Source: Tenebrio molitor (lineage: Eukaryota > Arthropoda > Insecta > Coleoptera > Tenebrionidae). Taken from it: a stretch of DNA of 64,000 bases. The notes beneath the pieces were generated by a model. The model was given only the letters and a program-made list of their open reading frames with translations. It did not search any database and was not told the origin of the DNA. Of this stretch, positions 47,465 to 58,639 are shown piece by piece. Made by a program: the position numbers and the translations under genes. How positions within the stretch are numbered: the first letter of the stretch is position 1; each line of letters opens with the position of its first letter. Location: the NCBI RefSeq assembly GCF_963966145.1, contig NC_091053.1, positions 5,022,001 to 5,086,000 on the forward strand. The letters run 5' to 3'.

Positions 47465-48385
47465 ATGCCGAAAATAAAAGCAGAGAAGAAGTGTAGACCC
47501 CACACAGCCATCGCCAAGCAAGGCATCACTTTCAACAAGAACTTCGGCCAGCACATCTTGAAGAACCCCCTGATCATCACGTCGATGGTAGAGAAAGCTG
47601 CCTTGAGACCCACCGACACGGTCCTCGAAATAGGTCCAGGAACCGGTAACATGACCATGAAACTGTTAGAAGACGTGAAGCAAGTAGTGGCGTGCGAAAT
47701 CGACCCCCGACTAGTAGCAGAATTACAAAAACGCGTCCAAACCACCCCTTACCAAAAAAAACTACAAATCCTGATCGGTGACGTTCTTAAGACCGAGCTC
47801 CCGTACTTCAGTGTGTGTGTGGCCAACATTCCCTACCAGATATCGTCGCCTTTGGTGTTTAAATTACTTTTGCACCGACCAACGTTTCGTTGCGCTGTTC
47901 TCATGTTCCAGAAGGAATTCGCCGAGCGACTAGTTGCAAAGCCCGGGGACAAACTGTACTGTAGATTGTCAATAAACACGCAACTCCTGGCGCGAGTGGA
48001 TATGCTAATGAAAGTGGGAAAAAATAATTTCCGACCGCCGCCTAAAGTTGAGTCTGCTGTTGTCAGGATTGAGCCGAGGAGTGATCCACCAGCCATCTCC
48101 TACACTGAGTGGGACGGTCTGACCAGGATTGCGTTTTTACGCAAGAATAAGACACTGGGGGGCGCGTTTCGACAGAATGTGGTGTTGGCCATGTTGGAGA
48201 AAAATTACAAGTTGCACTGCAGTTTGCATAATAAGGAGGTGCCCCAGGATTTCAAAATTAAGGAGAAAGTTGAAGGGATACTGACAAGGTTGGGGGCTGA
48301 GCAAAAACGGGCGCGAATGATGGACATCGATGATTTTTTGGCGTTGTTGCAAGCGTTCAGTGATGAGGGAATTCATTTCTCGTGA
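47465..48385 (+). CDS. DIMT1: 18S rRNA dimethyladenosine transferase (DIMT1/Dim1)
   Basis: Transfers four methyl groups from S-adenosylmethionine to two adjacent adenosines in the 3'-terminal loop of 18S rRNA during small-subunit maturation in the nucleolus. A single uninterrupted frame of 306 aa, close to the usual length of about 310. It has a basic N-terminus, FNKNFGQHIL at 23-32, the SAM-binding motif VLEIGPGTG at 53-61, acidic motif II around CEIDPR, and the catalytic NIPYQIS at 121-127. FRPPPKVESAVVRIEP and the C-terminal eukaryotic extension (ARMMDIDDFLALL) are present. The first Met has an appropriate AAAATG context. No intron is visible, so a retrocopy is possible, but the frame is perfectly preserved. 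The polyadenylation signal AATAAA lies at 48449. Confidence 0.96.
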   Translation: MPKIKAEKKCRPHTAIAKQGITFNKNFGQHILKNPLIITSMVEKAALRPTDTVLEIGPGTGNMTMKLLEDVKQVVACEIDPRLVAELQKRVQTTPYQKKLQILIGDVLKTELPYFSVCVANIPYQISSPLVFKLLLHRPTFRCAVLMFQKEFAERLVAKPGDKLYCRLSINTQLLARVDMLMKVGKNNFRPPPKVESAVVRIEPRSDPPAISYTEWDGLTRIAFLRKNKTLGGAFRQNVVLAMLEKNYKLHCSLHNKEVPQDFKIKEKVEGILTRLGAEQKRARMMDIDDFLALLQAFSDEGIHFS

Positions 48386-48448
48386 CCGAATCTAATTTGT
48401 AAATACATATCAGAATATTTTTAATGGATATTTATTGTTTTACTATAA

Positions 48449-48454
48449 AATAAA
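48449..48454 (+). terminator. Polyadenylation signal of DIMT1
   Basis: AATAAA 63 bp after the DIMT1 stop codon, followed by a GT/T-rich stretch. Confidence 0.6.
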
Positions 48455-48958
48455 AATGGCAACTAAAAAGGCGTTTTATTGGGTAACCCGGCTCAAAAAA
48501 AACTCATTACATAATTATTAATTAGATATTGTATTTAGATTATTATCACTCATAATGCTTTTCTTGTTTCTTCCCTATCCTAGCGACTGCCTAATAGGAA
48601 TAGCTGATAATCAGAACTCGAATTGACTAATAAGTGATAATCATACTTGGTCCTTTGCACATTTGGTGTGCCATGCTGTGAACTGAAATGTCACAATTAG
48701 ACAAAATTGACGAATAAATTCATGAATAAATCATCAAAGTTTTGCGCACAATAAACTAGGGACTTTTGCACCGCCAATGTGTTGCCAACTTTATCCACTA
48801 AACTTGTCCTGATGACAATTGTTAGCTTTAGGAAACGTAGGTTAGGCAACCGTGTTAACTAGTAGGAGTAGTGCGGGTGGTATGTGTTTGCGGCACAAGG
48901 CGAACCACCCCTACCCTTGTAGGAGGGAGAACCGCAGCTGGACGGTGCAAGACCGGAC

Positions 48959-49072
48959 CACAGTAGATTTACTCATTTTCTAGCAAGGACCGCCAATACC
49001 GCCATGTCTGGCTGACGAAACATCAAAGGTGCCGACCCTAGCTGTCCCTACTGAATGAGTAAATCTACTGTG
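48959..49072. mobile_element. 114-bp MITE with 19-bp ends and 7-bp target duplication
   Basis: Perfect terminal inverted repeats: CACAGTAGATTTACTCATT at the left and AATGAGTAAATCTACTGTG at the right. The element is flanked on both sides by ACCGGAC (48952-48958 and 49073-49079), a 7-bp target duplication. The 76-bp inside is GC-rich for this window. The host sequence is itself GC-rich and may be an older repeat. The superfamily is uncertain: hAT and P elements normally duplicate 8 bp. Confidence 0.85.
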
Positions 49073-49079
49073 ACCGGAC

Positions 49080-49670
49080 CGCGGCCTCTTCCTCAAGCAG
49101 CGCTCAACGAGACCAGTTCGATTTCTGTTATCTTTATCTACCTTTATTGTGAAATACACATATTCAATTACTTCAGTATTTGTTTGCCGACAACCCCCTT
49201 TGAGCTTCTCCAGAACCACCTGACACGAGTCCAGAGAGGAAGACGAGACCCAACACAATGCTATATTATTATTTAAATTACCTCACCAATATCAAAACAA
49301 ATAAACACTATAATATAAACGATGACAATAATACGCCTTTGTCATTGCAACTTTCTGAACTGGCTCTTCAACAGTTATGTTTGTCTGTTTCTTCATTAAC
49401 ATCAACAGTTGGAGAAAATTTGTCAGCATCAGCAGCGTTACCCAGATCATTTCCTGCTTCTTTTACACCAAAATTTAACCTTCACGAACTACAAAAAAAC
49501 AACACTAGTTCGGTCAATAAAATTTGTTATTATAGTACCTAAGAAGCGTTACCTATTAGTAGTTTGTCGACATTTTACGGTTTTATTGTGAGTACCCACT
49601 GGTAAATTGTGAGAGGGAATGGCTGTGAGTTTCAATTGTCTCACTTGACACCTTTTGCTGTTGTGTAAAA
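49080..49670. other. Intergenic, no feature recognised
   Basis: Mixed-composition then AT-rich sequence after the 114-bp MITE. Small open frames at 49055-49591 are unconvincing. Confidence 0.45.
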
Positions 49671-49983
49671 AGCTATGGTAATTGTTCACTTTAACTACTT
49701 CTGGAATTTTCGCGTTTTTTCTGGCTAGACAGCCTCAGGGCGTCCTCCTAGATCGTGTCCCACCATTCAAACCTTGTGCAAATGCCTTTTTTTTTCTCTC
49801 TTGTTATGTTTCAAGGTCGCGTCAAGGTCGCGCCAAGTCTTAGTATAACTAAAGGGTAAGGAAAATTTTCATTTGCACAAGGTTTGACTGGTGGGAAACG
49901 ATCTAGGAGGACGTCCTGAGGCTGTCTAGCCAGAAAAAACGCAAAAATTCCAGAAGTAGTTAAAGTGAACAATTACCAAAGCT
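49671..49983. mobile_element. Foldback MITE (AGCTATGGTAATTGTTCAC ends)
   Basis: The left arm AGCTATGGTAATTGTTCACT, TACTTCTGGAATTTTCGCG, CTGGCTAGACAGCCTCAGG is mirrored by CCTGAGGCTGTCTAGCCAG, AAATTCCAGAAGTAGTTAAA, GTGAACAATTACCAAAGCT. It is 313 bp with high arm identity and a loop rich in CAAGGTCGCG repeats. Confidence 0.88.
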
Positions 49984-50584
49984 ATAATCATCAAAGCTTC
50001 TCAAACTTGCCCAAAGGTATAAAATCGGTTGGTAGAAAGTGCTTTGTAACCCCCAATAAAAATATCTCCGAATTTAGCCTGTCCCTGAGTCTGCTTGCAA
50101 AAAATCGCAACATGTTGACCTGCTGCAAGGGGTTTTAAACAGTTTATTATTAGGGATTGATACCCAACTCTTAGGGGCCAATAAAGCAATTGACTCTATT
50201 CTCACTTATTTCTAGAAGCTCTTTAATAGGTTTTCCGATTTTTAAAACTTCCTGCTTGGTATTTTTTAGAGTTTTTTATTGGGAAATAACATCATGGAAA
50301 TAGTGCAGAGAAATGTCTTTGCTCACTGAATATCACACTGTATCACACTGCGGCACGGAACAATAACACTTTGAGGTACTCGTTATCACTTCATGCACAA
50401 TTTATTATGAAAAATAAACGAATTTGGCTATTTTTTGGCGATTGAAATGTATTACGGCCAATACGTAAACATTTGTTTTCCCTATTTCGTTAGTTCAAAA
50501 ATTACCACCAGAGGTCAGCCACTTCGCTGATTTTCTCCAATACCCTCACATGTGACTTGACAGTTTTCACAAGTTTTTTCAAGT

Positions 50585-50833
50585 TGGTACAAACTACGGG
50601 GTGATCAAGAAGGACTGTTTAAGTTGGTAACACTGGATCATATTTTAAATCGTATAACAGGAGTAACTTCCGGTTGTTGGTGACTTGTCGTTGTTAATGC
50701 TATACCTATATAAGATATTTGTCAAATAAACCAACAAAACATATCCAGTTGCAGTGTTATAAATAACCGAATTAAAAAATTTTCTTAAATGTACTGCCAA
50801 CTTAAACAGTTCCTCTTGATCACCCGGTACAAA
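50585..50833. repeat. Inverted repeat near 50.6-50.8 kb
   Basis: TTGGTACAAACTACGGGGTG then ATCAAGAAGGACTGTTTAAG then TTGGTAA at the left is mirrored by TGCCAACTTAAACAGTTCCT then CTTGATCACCCGGTACAA at the right, around an AT-rich centre. Confidence 0.75.
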
Positions 50834-51067
50834 TTTATAAACCGCAATGTAACTAGAATTCTCCAAAAAATTCACGAAAAATTAGAGCTGGTTCTATGTT
50901 GGCAATTTATTGTCGTCAATTTATTCACGACAATTTTGTGTATTACACGCAACAATAAATTCAAGGTCAAAAAATTCATCAATTTCTTTGACCGTGTAAA
51001 ACAAGCATTACATTCAGGTTTCACGCCTACTTCGACTACAATCATTTAGAATAACCCTGTATAACTA

Positions 51068-51194
51068 GTGGTGTGATTATTATCGATGATATTATGAGTG
51101 AAATTGAGCTGGAGATTTCACGAGTCCGAAGGACGAGTGAAATATCCTGCTTCAATTTCACGAATTTAATATCACCGATGATTAATCATACCAC
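51068..51194. mobile_element. Hairpin element with CCGAAGGACGAG loop
   Basis: GTGGTGTGATTATTATCGAT then GATATTATGAGTGAAATTGA is mirrored by TCAATTTCACGAATTTAATA then TCACCGATGATTAATCATAC. Around the loop ATTTCACGAGTCCGAAGGAC then GAGTGAAAT the sequence is again palindromic. It resembles the other hairpin elements in having a C/G-rich centre flanked by GAG. Confidence 0.65.
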
Positions 51195-52426
51195 GTGTTA
51201 TATTCGATGAGACAATATAATGAATGAAATACAAAATTATTCATTCAGTAAATAAGATAATAATTTTTTTGTTTTTTATTATCGCTGCGATAGCCATGCA
51301 ACTAAGGACTTTACGGCGTTTTCATTGGATCATTCATGATCACGTGATACATGAATTATATTGTCTGACGAATACAACTCTTGGAATCGTGACTATTGAT
51401 ATTATACCATCGTAGTTGGCGTTGAAAACCCACACAAATTTTGGATGTGCCGCCAGCTCCGCAACGTTAGACAAACTAGTAAACACCACAGAACACCTAG
51501 ACTCCTAGACACTAGACAGCTAGACAGATTTCCGCTACCGCCAGCAGCGCTACCTATTGGCGATACTAGTCTCACTCCTGTAAGAGGAGTGAAGGCGCCC
51601 TATGCTGGTATATAATGCATTGAAACTTGAAAGTTATGCCAATCCATGTCAATCGTTACTTCTCCAGCAACCTTTTATGACCGTAAACATCCTTAAACGG
51701 CCCATCGGGTATCGCATCGCTTTGGCGCCAGTGGCGTTCCTTTAACCCCCGAAACAAGGTGTTAGAGCTAAAGTCAAAACGAAACATGACAGGGTGGAGC
51801 TTAGGATGCGCGCTCTCCAATTTACCGCTGACATGGGCGTATCATACAGTCGTCAGTTTAGGGGCAAAAACTTAACCAAAATTCAATTTTCATCATCTGA
51901 TGAAATAAATTCTACACCGACGTCATCCACTTTTGTTGTAGACAAGATCATTCCCCTAACATTCCTCTATAGCGTAAACAAGAAAATTTTTGACTCCGTC
52001 ATATACGTAAGCTGGATTCAACTGATGTACATTCGTCTTCTGCGCAAACCACGTGATGACATGTTTCGTTTTGACTTTACCTCTTATATAGTCTACTTTT
52101 TATTAAAAAGAACCACAACACCGCAATTTACACCCAAAATAGAGCTGACAACATTGTACACTTTTGACATAGGGTGAAAAATCTCATCGTATAAAAATTG
52201 AGGTTATTAGAGATATTAGTAGCGCAGCATGTTAATAAAGTTAATAACAACTAATAACAACTCATTTGAGAGTTTAATAAATTTCTTACTTTGCGAGGCA
52301 TTTTTAATAACACATTCAAATTTTAGCTGCGAGTTTGCGTACTTTCAAGGACATTAAAAATGACAGATGTTGGCTGGAATAGCCAATAGACATAATTAAA
52401 TTCCCTAAATTTAGTAAAATTTTATA

Positions 52427-53037
52427 TACAGGTCGCTACAAAGTATGGCAACAGTTAAATATCTCGAGAATGGTTTCTTGGAAATCCTTGAGATTTGGTA
52501 TGGAGTTAAGACCATTTAAATTCTATTCTTTGCAATTTTTTCAGTTCTATACCAACATTTGTTTTCGAGATACAAAGCTAACTAGAATTTTTTTAAATGA
52601 CATCAGGGGTTAATTTCATGATAGAGTGTTTTTTTTTTTAATTGAACACTGTATCACATAATGATCGTTTCATTTTTTGTGTGTCATCAAAAGTGTCATC
52701 ACTTCAGCACAGCTTCGTCTCCTATCACCATATCCAATCATCATTAGAACTTCTATCCGCTCGGTTTCACTTAAATAAGGCATTTTTATAATAAATAAAT
52801 AAGTAATAAATAAATTAATAATAGAAACTGTTTTCAAAGATAACTTTTGACCATTCTTATTTAAACTATTATTACATGTGATACATCGTTGAATTCAGAA
52901 AAAAAAACCTGTTTTCAAAAATCATAAAATTAACCCCTGTTGCCATTTAAAAAAATTCAAGTTAGCCTTGTATCTCCATTCTCCATTCACCATTCTCGAG
53001 ATATTTAACTGTTGCCATACTTTGTAGCGACCCTGTA
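52427..53037. mobile_element. Foldback MITE, TACAGGTCGCTACAAAGTATG type
   Basis: TACAGGTCGCTACAAAGTAT then GGCAACAGTTAAATATCTCG is mirrored by CGAGATATTTAACTGTTGCC then ATACTTTGTAGCGACCCTGTA. It is 611 bp, with secondary pairing inside. Confidence 0.9.
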
Positions 53038-53047
53038 TATACTTTTA

Positions 53048-53393
53048 TACAGGGCAAGTCACGTAAGATTTATTTCTGAATTTATTTTGTACGCAACCAA
53101 AAATACTAATTACGCTGACCACTTGATACCGTTTATAATGTGATTTCATTTAGTAATCAACGTAGGTATGTAATTTGGCTAAAAATGTCAAAATGACAGT
53201 TGATGAATTTAATTTTTGATTTCATTATTCAGAACAGGAAAACGTCATTTTGACATTTTCATTCAAATTACATACTTACGTTGATTACTAAATTCAATCA
53301 TACTATAAACGGTATCAAGTGGTCAGCGTAATTAGTATTTTTGGTTGCGTACGAAATAAATTCAAAAATAAACCTTATGTGACTTGCCCTGTA
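53048..53393. mobile_element. Foldback MITE, TACAGGGCAAGTCAC type
   Basis: TACAGGGCAAGTCACGTAAG is mirrored by CTTATGTGACTTGCCCTGTA. The arms run through GCAACCAAAAATACTAATTA, ACCACTTGATACCGTTTATA and AATTACATA with few mismatches, to a loop at about 53215. It begins 11 bp after the previous MITE. Confidence 0.9.
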
Positions 53394-54080
53394 TATATCA
53401 ACAGGTTGTGGTTCTTTGTTTAAAAAATAGACTGTACAACAAATGCAGCAGTGCGCTCCGTCATGTAGGTACACACCAATAAAGTTGCGCGGCAGACAAT
53501 TAATCATTCAAATAAAAACGTATGCCCCCATTTCTGAACGCAAGTGATACGCCACTGGACAAAACTCCACGGACAGATTTGGATGACTCAACGTGTTCTC
53601 CTTAAAGTGTGCGGACTATACAATAAATGCATCGCTGCGTCCCGTCTTTTACAGTGGACGATACGCCACTGGTAACGTCCCCACCAACCACCCTTGTTTA
53701 CCAACCTTTTATGGCTTTCCACGATTTGGCGGGTGGCATCACTTTTTCAAACTGGCCTTCCCTCCTCTTACTTTAACCTCCTTGCTTGCGGTCCTTGCTT
53801 GCGGCACATTCAACTAAGCCACCAACGCTTACTACGATCATTTATAATAACCCTGTATAATTGATTTCATATAAATGTTCATCAAGTGAGCTGTGCATGT
53901 GTAATAGTATATTAAAACATGAGTTTTATAAAATTTATATTAAGACACGAGTCAGATTTGCAGCTCGACTGCTGCAAACAGGATTGCCTGTAAATGACGA
54001 GTGCCCTTAAGTTTTATAAAACGAATTTTTTATGCTATTTTTTCTAATTTGCATATTACGAGTACCTAATAGTAGATTAC

Positions 54081-54199
54081 ATACCGAGGTGGGAAGTGTT
54101 TCATTCCTGTCGAGAGCTAAGATAGTTTACGAAGGCGTAGCCGAGGTGAACTAATGCTCGAGACAGGAATAAAACACATTCCCACTAAGGTTTGTATCA
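54081..54199. mobile_element. Hairpin element with GAAGGCGTAGCCGAGG loop
   Basis: GTGGGAAGTGTTTCATTCCT then GTCGAG is mirrored by CTCGAGACAGGAATAAAACA then CATTCCCAC. The loop carries GAAGGCGTAGCCGAGGTGAA, related to the GAGGCGCAGCCGAGG cores at 9, 19 and 27 kb. Confidence 0.7.
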
Positions 54200-54346
54200 T
54201 GGAGGTAGTATTGACTACTACCTCCATGGTTTGTATACTATTTTATTCGGAATCATTACATTTTTAACAAATAAACAATTAATTTGATGCAGTTTCATTT
54301 CTACTGTTTTTCGACTTTCAGTAAGTACGCCACTGGAAAAACCTTA

Positions 54347-54434
54347 TAATAGGGCGGAAAGTGGCCTATTACTGACCAAGAGAGGGAAGTAAAGATAAAA
54401 AGGAATGGTTAACTTTCCGCCCTCGTATAAGGTT
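54347..54434. repeat. Small inverted repeat
   Basis: CCTTATAATAGGGCGGAAAG is mirrored by CTTTCCGCCCTCGTATAAGG around a purine-rich loop. Confidence 0.65.
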
Positions 54435-55694
54435 AGGAATGTGCATATTACAATACGATTCTGAATAAATACATGTTTTTTTTTACAAATAAAATCAATT
54501 TTGGTAATTTAGGGAATTTTGTGACAGTTGGTGGCACATTTATTTCATGGTTAACATTTAAAGAAAATTCTAAATTTGAATCTACATTTACATCTACATA
54601 ATTGTCATTTTTCGCAAGTGAAATTGCAATTAAAGATGAATTATTTAGAAATGCAGCAAATAGCAGAGAAAACCAGTCAATTTGCTGCCGGCAATGTGTG
54701 TTACCGACTGAAAATAATTCCTAGATTTCGGATGTGTTAATAGTTTATTAACGCATTCAAAACGAATGCGTTAACAGCTTTGTTAAAACAGCAAATTAGA
54801 AAAAGTCACATTTAATTTCGTTACATTACAAAAGTCACATTTATGAAAGTCATGTCCAATAAATCTTTACGTGGTAAAAATACAAAGACAAAAACATGTA
54901 AATAGGTGTCCGTTTCGTGTCACAATATGGCATGGCGGTACCCACGAAACTGTGTTGCTATGACACGTCCCTTTTGACAGTAAAACCTGTCATTAATTTT
55001 ATAAGAAAAATATTAGAATAATGGATAATTTAGAGGAACGCGCGATAGTTATTTATGATACAAGTGTTAAAAGTAAGATTTTATTTTTAGAGAAGGGAGA
55101 AACAAACCCTTCGAACAAAATAAAATCACTTTTAACACGAATATCATACTTACTCTATTGTTTCTAAAAAAATCTTTCTTTTTTTTTCTTTCTTTGCAAT
55201 GTTTTACATTAAAAATAGAATAAATTAACGATTCTTATTCTCGAAATAAATATCTAATGGCACCCTTGATTGAAAACAAACATGTTCAAAATTATGTCCC
55301 GATTAAACATAAACAAATGTCATTCCGCGGGAAATTCAAACTTCTAAACGGTTTAATTTTTCCAACGCTTACTCAGCCCAGGATTTCATTTGAACACGCG
55401 ATTTTATTTCTTCACAAGATTTTAAGCAAAATAAAAACAAATCCAGCAAAACATTTATTCTAATTATAGGACATCGCAACGATAACGTACCCCGCACCCA
55501 ATAAATAAACTTAATCGTCAAAATAAATCATACGTGTAAAGTTACACATGGTCAGTTGCATCAGTAAATTATTCGTGAGTCCATGTTATGGTCGAGATAA
55601 GGGATTTGTATCAGTAAACACATAAATACAGAAGAGAACGCTTCTCTCTGCATCCTGTGCCAGCCAGCGACTAATCAAATTAATTTAACAAAAC
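54435..55694. other. Upstream region of the GH1 gene
   Basis: AT-rich sequence that must include the promoter and leader of the beta-glucosidase gene. An AACGCATTC palindrome lies near 54750-54775. I do not see other organised features. Confidence 0.4.
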
Positions 55695-57381
55695 ATGGCA
55701 ACGAAGATAATTTTGCTGTGGTCCGTTCTTTTCAATTCGGCGCAGAGCCAAATACTTCCACCTGACTTAAAGCTGGGAGTGGCGACGGCTTCCTATCAAA
55801 TCGAAGGAGGTTGGAATGCGAATGGTTAGTATCAACACCTCACTACGACCCTCCTAATCTTGAAATAATCAGGCAAAGGGGTGAACATTTGGGACGAGTT
55901 GACTCACACCCACCCTGACTTGGTGGCAGACCACACCACCGGAGACGTAGCCTGCGATTCCTACCACCTCTGGCAAGACGACCTCAAGATGTTGAAATTC
56001 TTGAAAGTGGACCACTACAGATTCTCCTTGTCCTGGTCGCGACTCCTTCCTGGAGGCTTCACCAATCAAATCAACCCAGACGGAGTCGCCTACTACAACA
56101 ACTTAATCAACGCACTCATCACCGAGGGAATCGAACCCATGGTCACTCTTTACCATTGGGACCTTCCCCAAAACCTGCAAAACCTCGGAGGGTGGACCAA
56201 CCCTCTGATGGCCCTCTACTTCGAAAACTACGCACGAGTCGCGTTCTATCTCTTTGGAGGTAGAGTCAAAACTTGGATCACCATCAACGAACCTTCTAGT
56301 ATTTGCGTGGGAACCTACGAAGACGGCGACGGAGCGCCCGCTTTTGTTAATTCTTCAGGAATCGGACTGTACTTGTGCGGAAGAACCATCTTGCTAGCTC
56401 ATGCTGCAGCCTACAGAGTTTACGACGCAGAATTCAGGAAGAAACAAGGAGGTGAGCACCACGTACAAAGAACAAAATAAATTATATTGGAAGTTTTCAG
56501 GAAGAGTTGGCATCACCATTGACTCCATATGGGCCGAACCCAAGACAAACAACAGTGCGGATGTGGAGGCGGCTACGAGAGAGATGCAATTCGGGGTTGG
56601 AGTTGTCTTCTCTTGTAAAATACACAACTGATTTGTGTTTTGTTGCAGTTGGGGTGGTGGGCCCATCCGATTTTTTCAGTAAGTGGGAACTACCCCTCGA
56701 TTATGATCTCCCGAGTCGGAGACAACTCCAAACGAGAGCATTTCATGGAGTCCAGACTGCCGCCGTTTACCCCAAAAGAAATAAAACTAATCCAGGGGAG
56801 TTCCGATTTTTTCGGATTGAATCACTACCACACCTGGTTGATCGCCAATCAGGATTACCCCGACAGCTCGCCGTCTTATCACAAGGACAAAGGCACTAAA
56901 GGAACGCAAGATCCCGACTGGGAACCGGGAATCGTCCCTTGGGGCTTTCGCAAGTTGCTGAACTGGATCAAAAACGAGTATAACAATCCTCTGGTGATCG
57001 TCACCGAGAACGGATACGGCGACGGGGGCGCCGTCGACGATGTGAACAGAGTCGTCTTCTTGAAGGTACCTAGTCAGATTTAATCCAACTCTTGTGACAC
57101 AGCTCTTGCAGGAATTCATGCGGGCTTTGGTGGCGGCGATCCACGACGGCTGCAACGTCAAGGGTTACACTGTCTGGAGCGTTATGGACAATATGGAGTG
57201 GAGGGCCGGCTACACGTAAGTGATCCCCTTCGGCTTACAGTCGAGTAAATGTGGCTGTTGCAGGGTCAAGTTCGGCCTACACTACGTAAATTTCACGGAT
57301 GTTAAGAGGACAAGGACGCCGAAATGTTCGGCGTACGTCTACGCCACCATAATCAAGGATCGCGTTATCCCCGGAGAGTGA
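55695..57381 (+). CDS. Secreted family-1 glycoside hydrolase (beta-glucosidase/myrosinase-like)
   Basis: Hydrolyses beta-glucosides, probably in the gut lumen or extracellular space; the exact substrate cannot be read from sequence. Six exons: 55695-55824, 55873-56451, 56501-56595, 56649-57065, 57112-57215, 57264-57381; 1,443 nt, 480 aa plus stop, short introns of 46-53 bp, all GT-AG and in phase. A signal peptide covers about residues 1-18. GH1 landmarks in order: KLGVATASYQIEGGW, HYRFSLSWSRLLPGG, TLYHWDLPQ, acid/base E183 in TINEP (most members have TFNEP), LGWWAHPIF, DFFGLNHYHT, nucleophile E388 in IVTENGYGDG, and MDNMEWRAGYTVKFGLHYV. Both catalytic glutamates are present, so it is not a myrosinase of the plant type lacking the acid/base. 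Length is normal for insect GH1. Only one copy is in the window. AATAAA lies at 57442-57447. Confidence 0.94.
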
Positions 57382-57441
57382 AAAATGCGACTTGAACAAA
57401 GTTAAAACAGTTGTCAACCTTAATAACAGACAAATTAGGAT

Positions 57442-57447
57442 AATAAA
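57442..57447 (+). terminator. Polyadenylation signal of the GH1 gene
   Basis: AATAAA 61 bp after the stop codon, followed by a T-rich run. Confidence 0.55.
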
Positions 57448-57559
57448 TCAGGAGTTTTCAGAGCGCTTTTATTTCGAGAGACGAGATTTTGGAGTTTTGT
57501 TATGCTTGTGGCAGGTAAGCGTCTCACCTGTCTACCTGCTTATGTAAATCTGGAAGACC

Positions 57560-58175
57560 AGTTTCTCAAAAACGAACTGTCGAGGCGGAATTATCATAAT
57601 TTCTCGCAAGAAATGCACGAATTCGATTTAAATCGTTTGAAATTTCTAGGCGAATGTGTTATTTGTACCAACTTTTGTGGACGAAAAGATTGAGGTTAGA
57701 ATTATTTCAAAAGAATAAAAATTGACACAAATCGATCTAAAATAATCGTAATTTGTGTTTTTGGACTGACTTAGGATTCTTTTGAGAGTTGGGATTGTCA
57801 TAATTTGTCACAAGAAATGCATGAATTCAATTTAATTCGTTTTAAATTATTGGGCGAAGGTGTTATTTCCATAGAAAAAGATTGAGGTTAGGATGTTTTA
57901 AAAAGAATAAAAATCGACACAAATCTATTTAAAATAATCGTAATTTGTGTTTTTGGACTGACTTACGATTCTTTTGAGTCGGGATTATCATAACTTCTCA
58001 CAATAAATGCATGAATTTAATTTAATTCGTTTCAAATTTTTAGGCGAAGGGGTTATTTGTAGACTAAAAGATTGAGGTTAGGATGATTTAAAAAGAATAA
58101 AAATCGACACAAATCAACAAGTACTATTTAAAATATTCGTAATTTGTGTTTTTGGACTGACTTAGAATCCTTATG
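57560..58175. repeat. 191-bp tandem repeat, about three copies
   Basis: AGAATAAAAAT recurs at 57712, 57903 and 58094, exactly 191 bp apart. Each copy has GACACAAATC, TCGTAATTTGTGTTTTTGGA then CTGACTTA, and GAAATGCATGAATT-type and AAAGATTGAGGTTAG blocks. The outer copies are partial. Confidence 0.85.
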
Positions 58176-58399
58176 GTTGTGGAAGGCTACAGTGTGTTAT
58201 AAAAAGCAAACAAAAATATTTGAGACACAAGTTCTTCACCTCCATCTGTTTCTTGCATTTTTATAGGTGATTTACCACTTGCGTGTTATGCTAAATTAAT
58301 TTCCAAAGTACCTGGGCCTTGTTGTTAAGAACAAGAACAACAAGAACAAGTTCAAGCAGGTGTCCTGTCAGGATAAAGCTTCGATTCGCAAGAGTTGTT

Positions 58400-58625
58400 G
58401 ATATTGTTGGTTTTAAAATGTTGGGTCAGTCTTTCTAAACCCGTTCTAGCTCCCAGTGATTACTGTTTGTTCCTGAAATGAAAACATCTTCCTGATACCC
58501 ATTCCATAGATGGTGGTGAACGAGTGTCTTGAGGCACAAGAAAGACTTTTTTCTTGCACTAGACATCTTAGTGTCTTGACTGTCTTGGATGACTACCTTG
58601 AGAAATAAATTTTTTTAGTTTTTTA
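58400..58625 (+). pseudogene. mariner transposase relic (C-terminal part)
   Basis: The reading LAPSDYCLFLK followed by HSIDGGERVS matches the mariner block YSPDLAPSDY.LF and the following helix. DDYLEK near 58588 matches the usual end of the protein. Several stops are present. Confidence 0.55.
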
Positions 58626-58639
58626 TTTCTTTAATTCTT

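Larger units (their letters stand above)
51405..53865. mobile_element. Split palindromic element disrupted by later insertions
   Basis: The left arm at 51405 (ACCATCGTAGTTGGCGTTGA, CACAAATTTTGGATGTGCCG, then ACAGATTTCCGCTACCGCCA) matches the complete element at 60.998-61.393 kb. The matching right end (CGGCACATTCAACTAAGCCA then ATAATAACCCTGTATA) is at about 53800-53865. Two complete foldback MITEs (52427-53037, 53048-53393) and other sequence lie between them. I infer that one older copy was opened by nested insertions; alternatively these are two separate fragments. Confidence 0.5.

Noticed and set aside
48959..49072. A hammerhead-like ribozyme (CTGACGAAAC in the centre)
   Set aside because: The conserved CUGAUGA...GAAA core with stem II is not present. 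The structure is explained by terminal inverted repeats and a target duplication.
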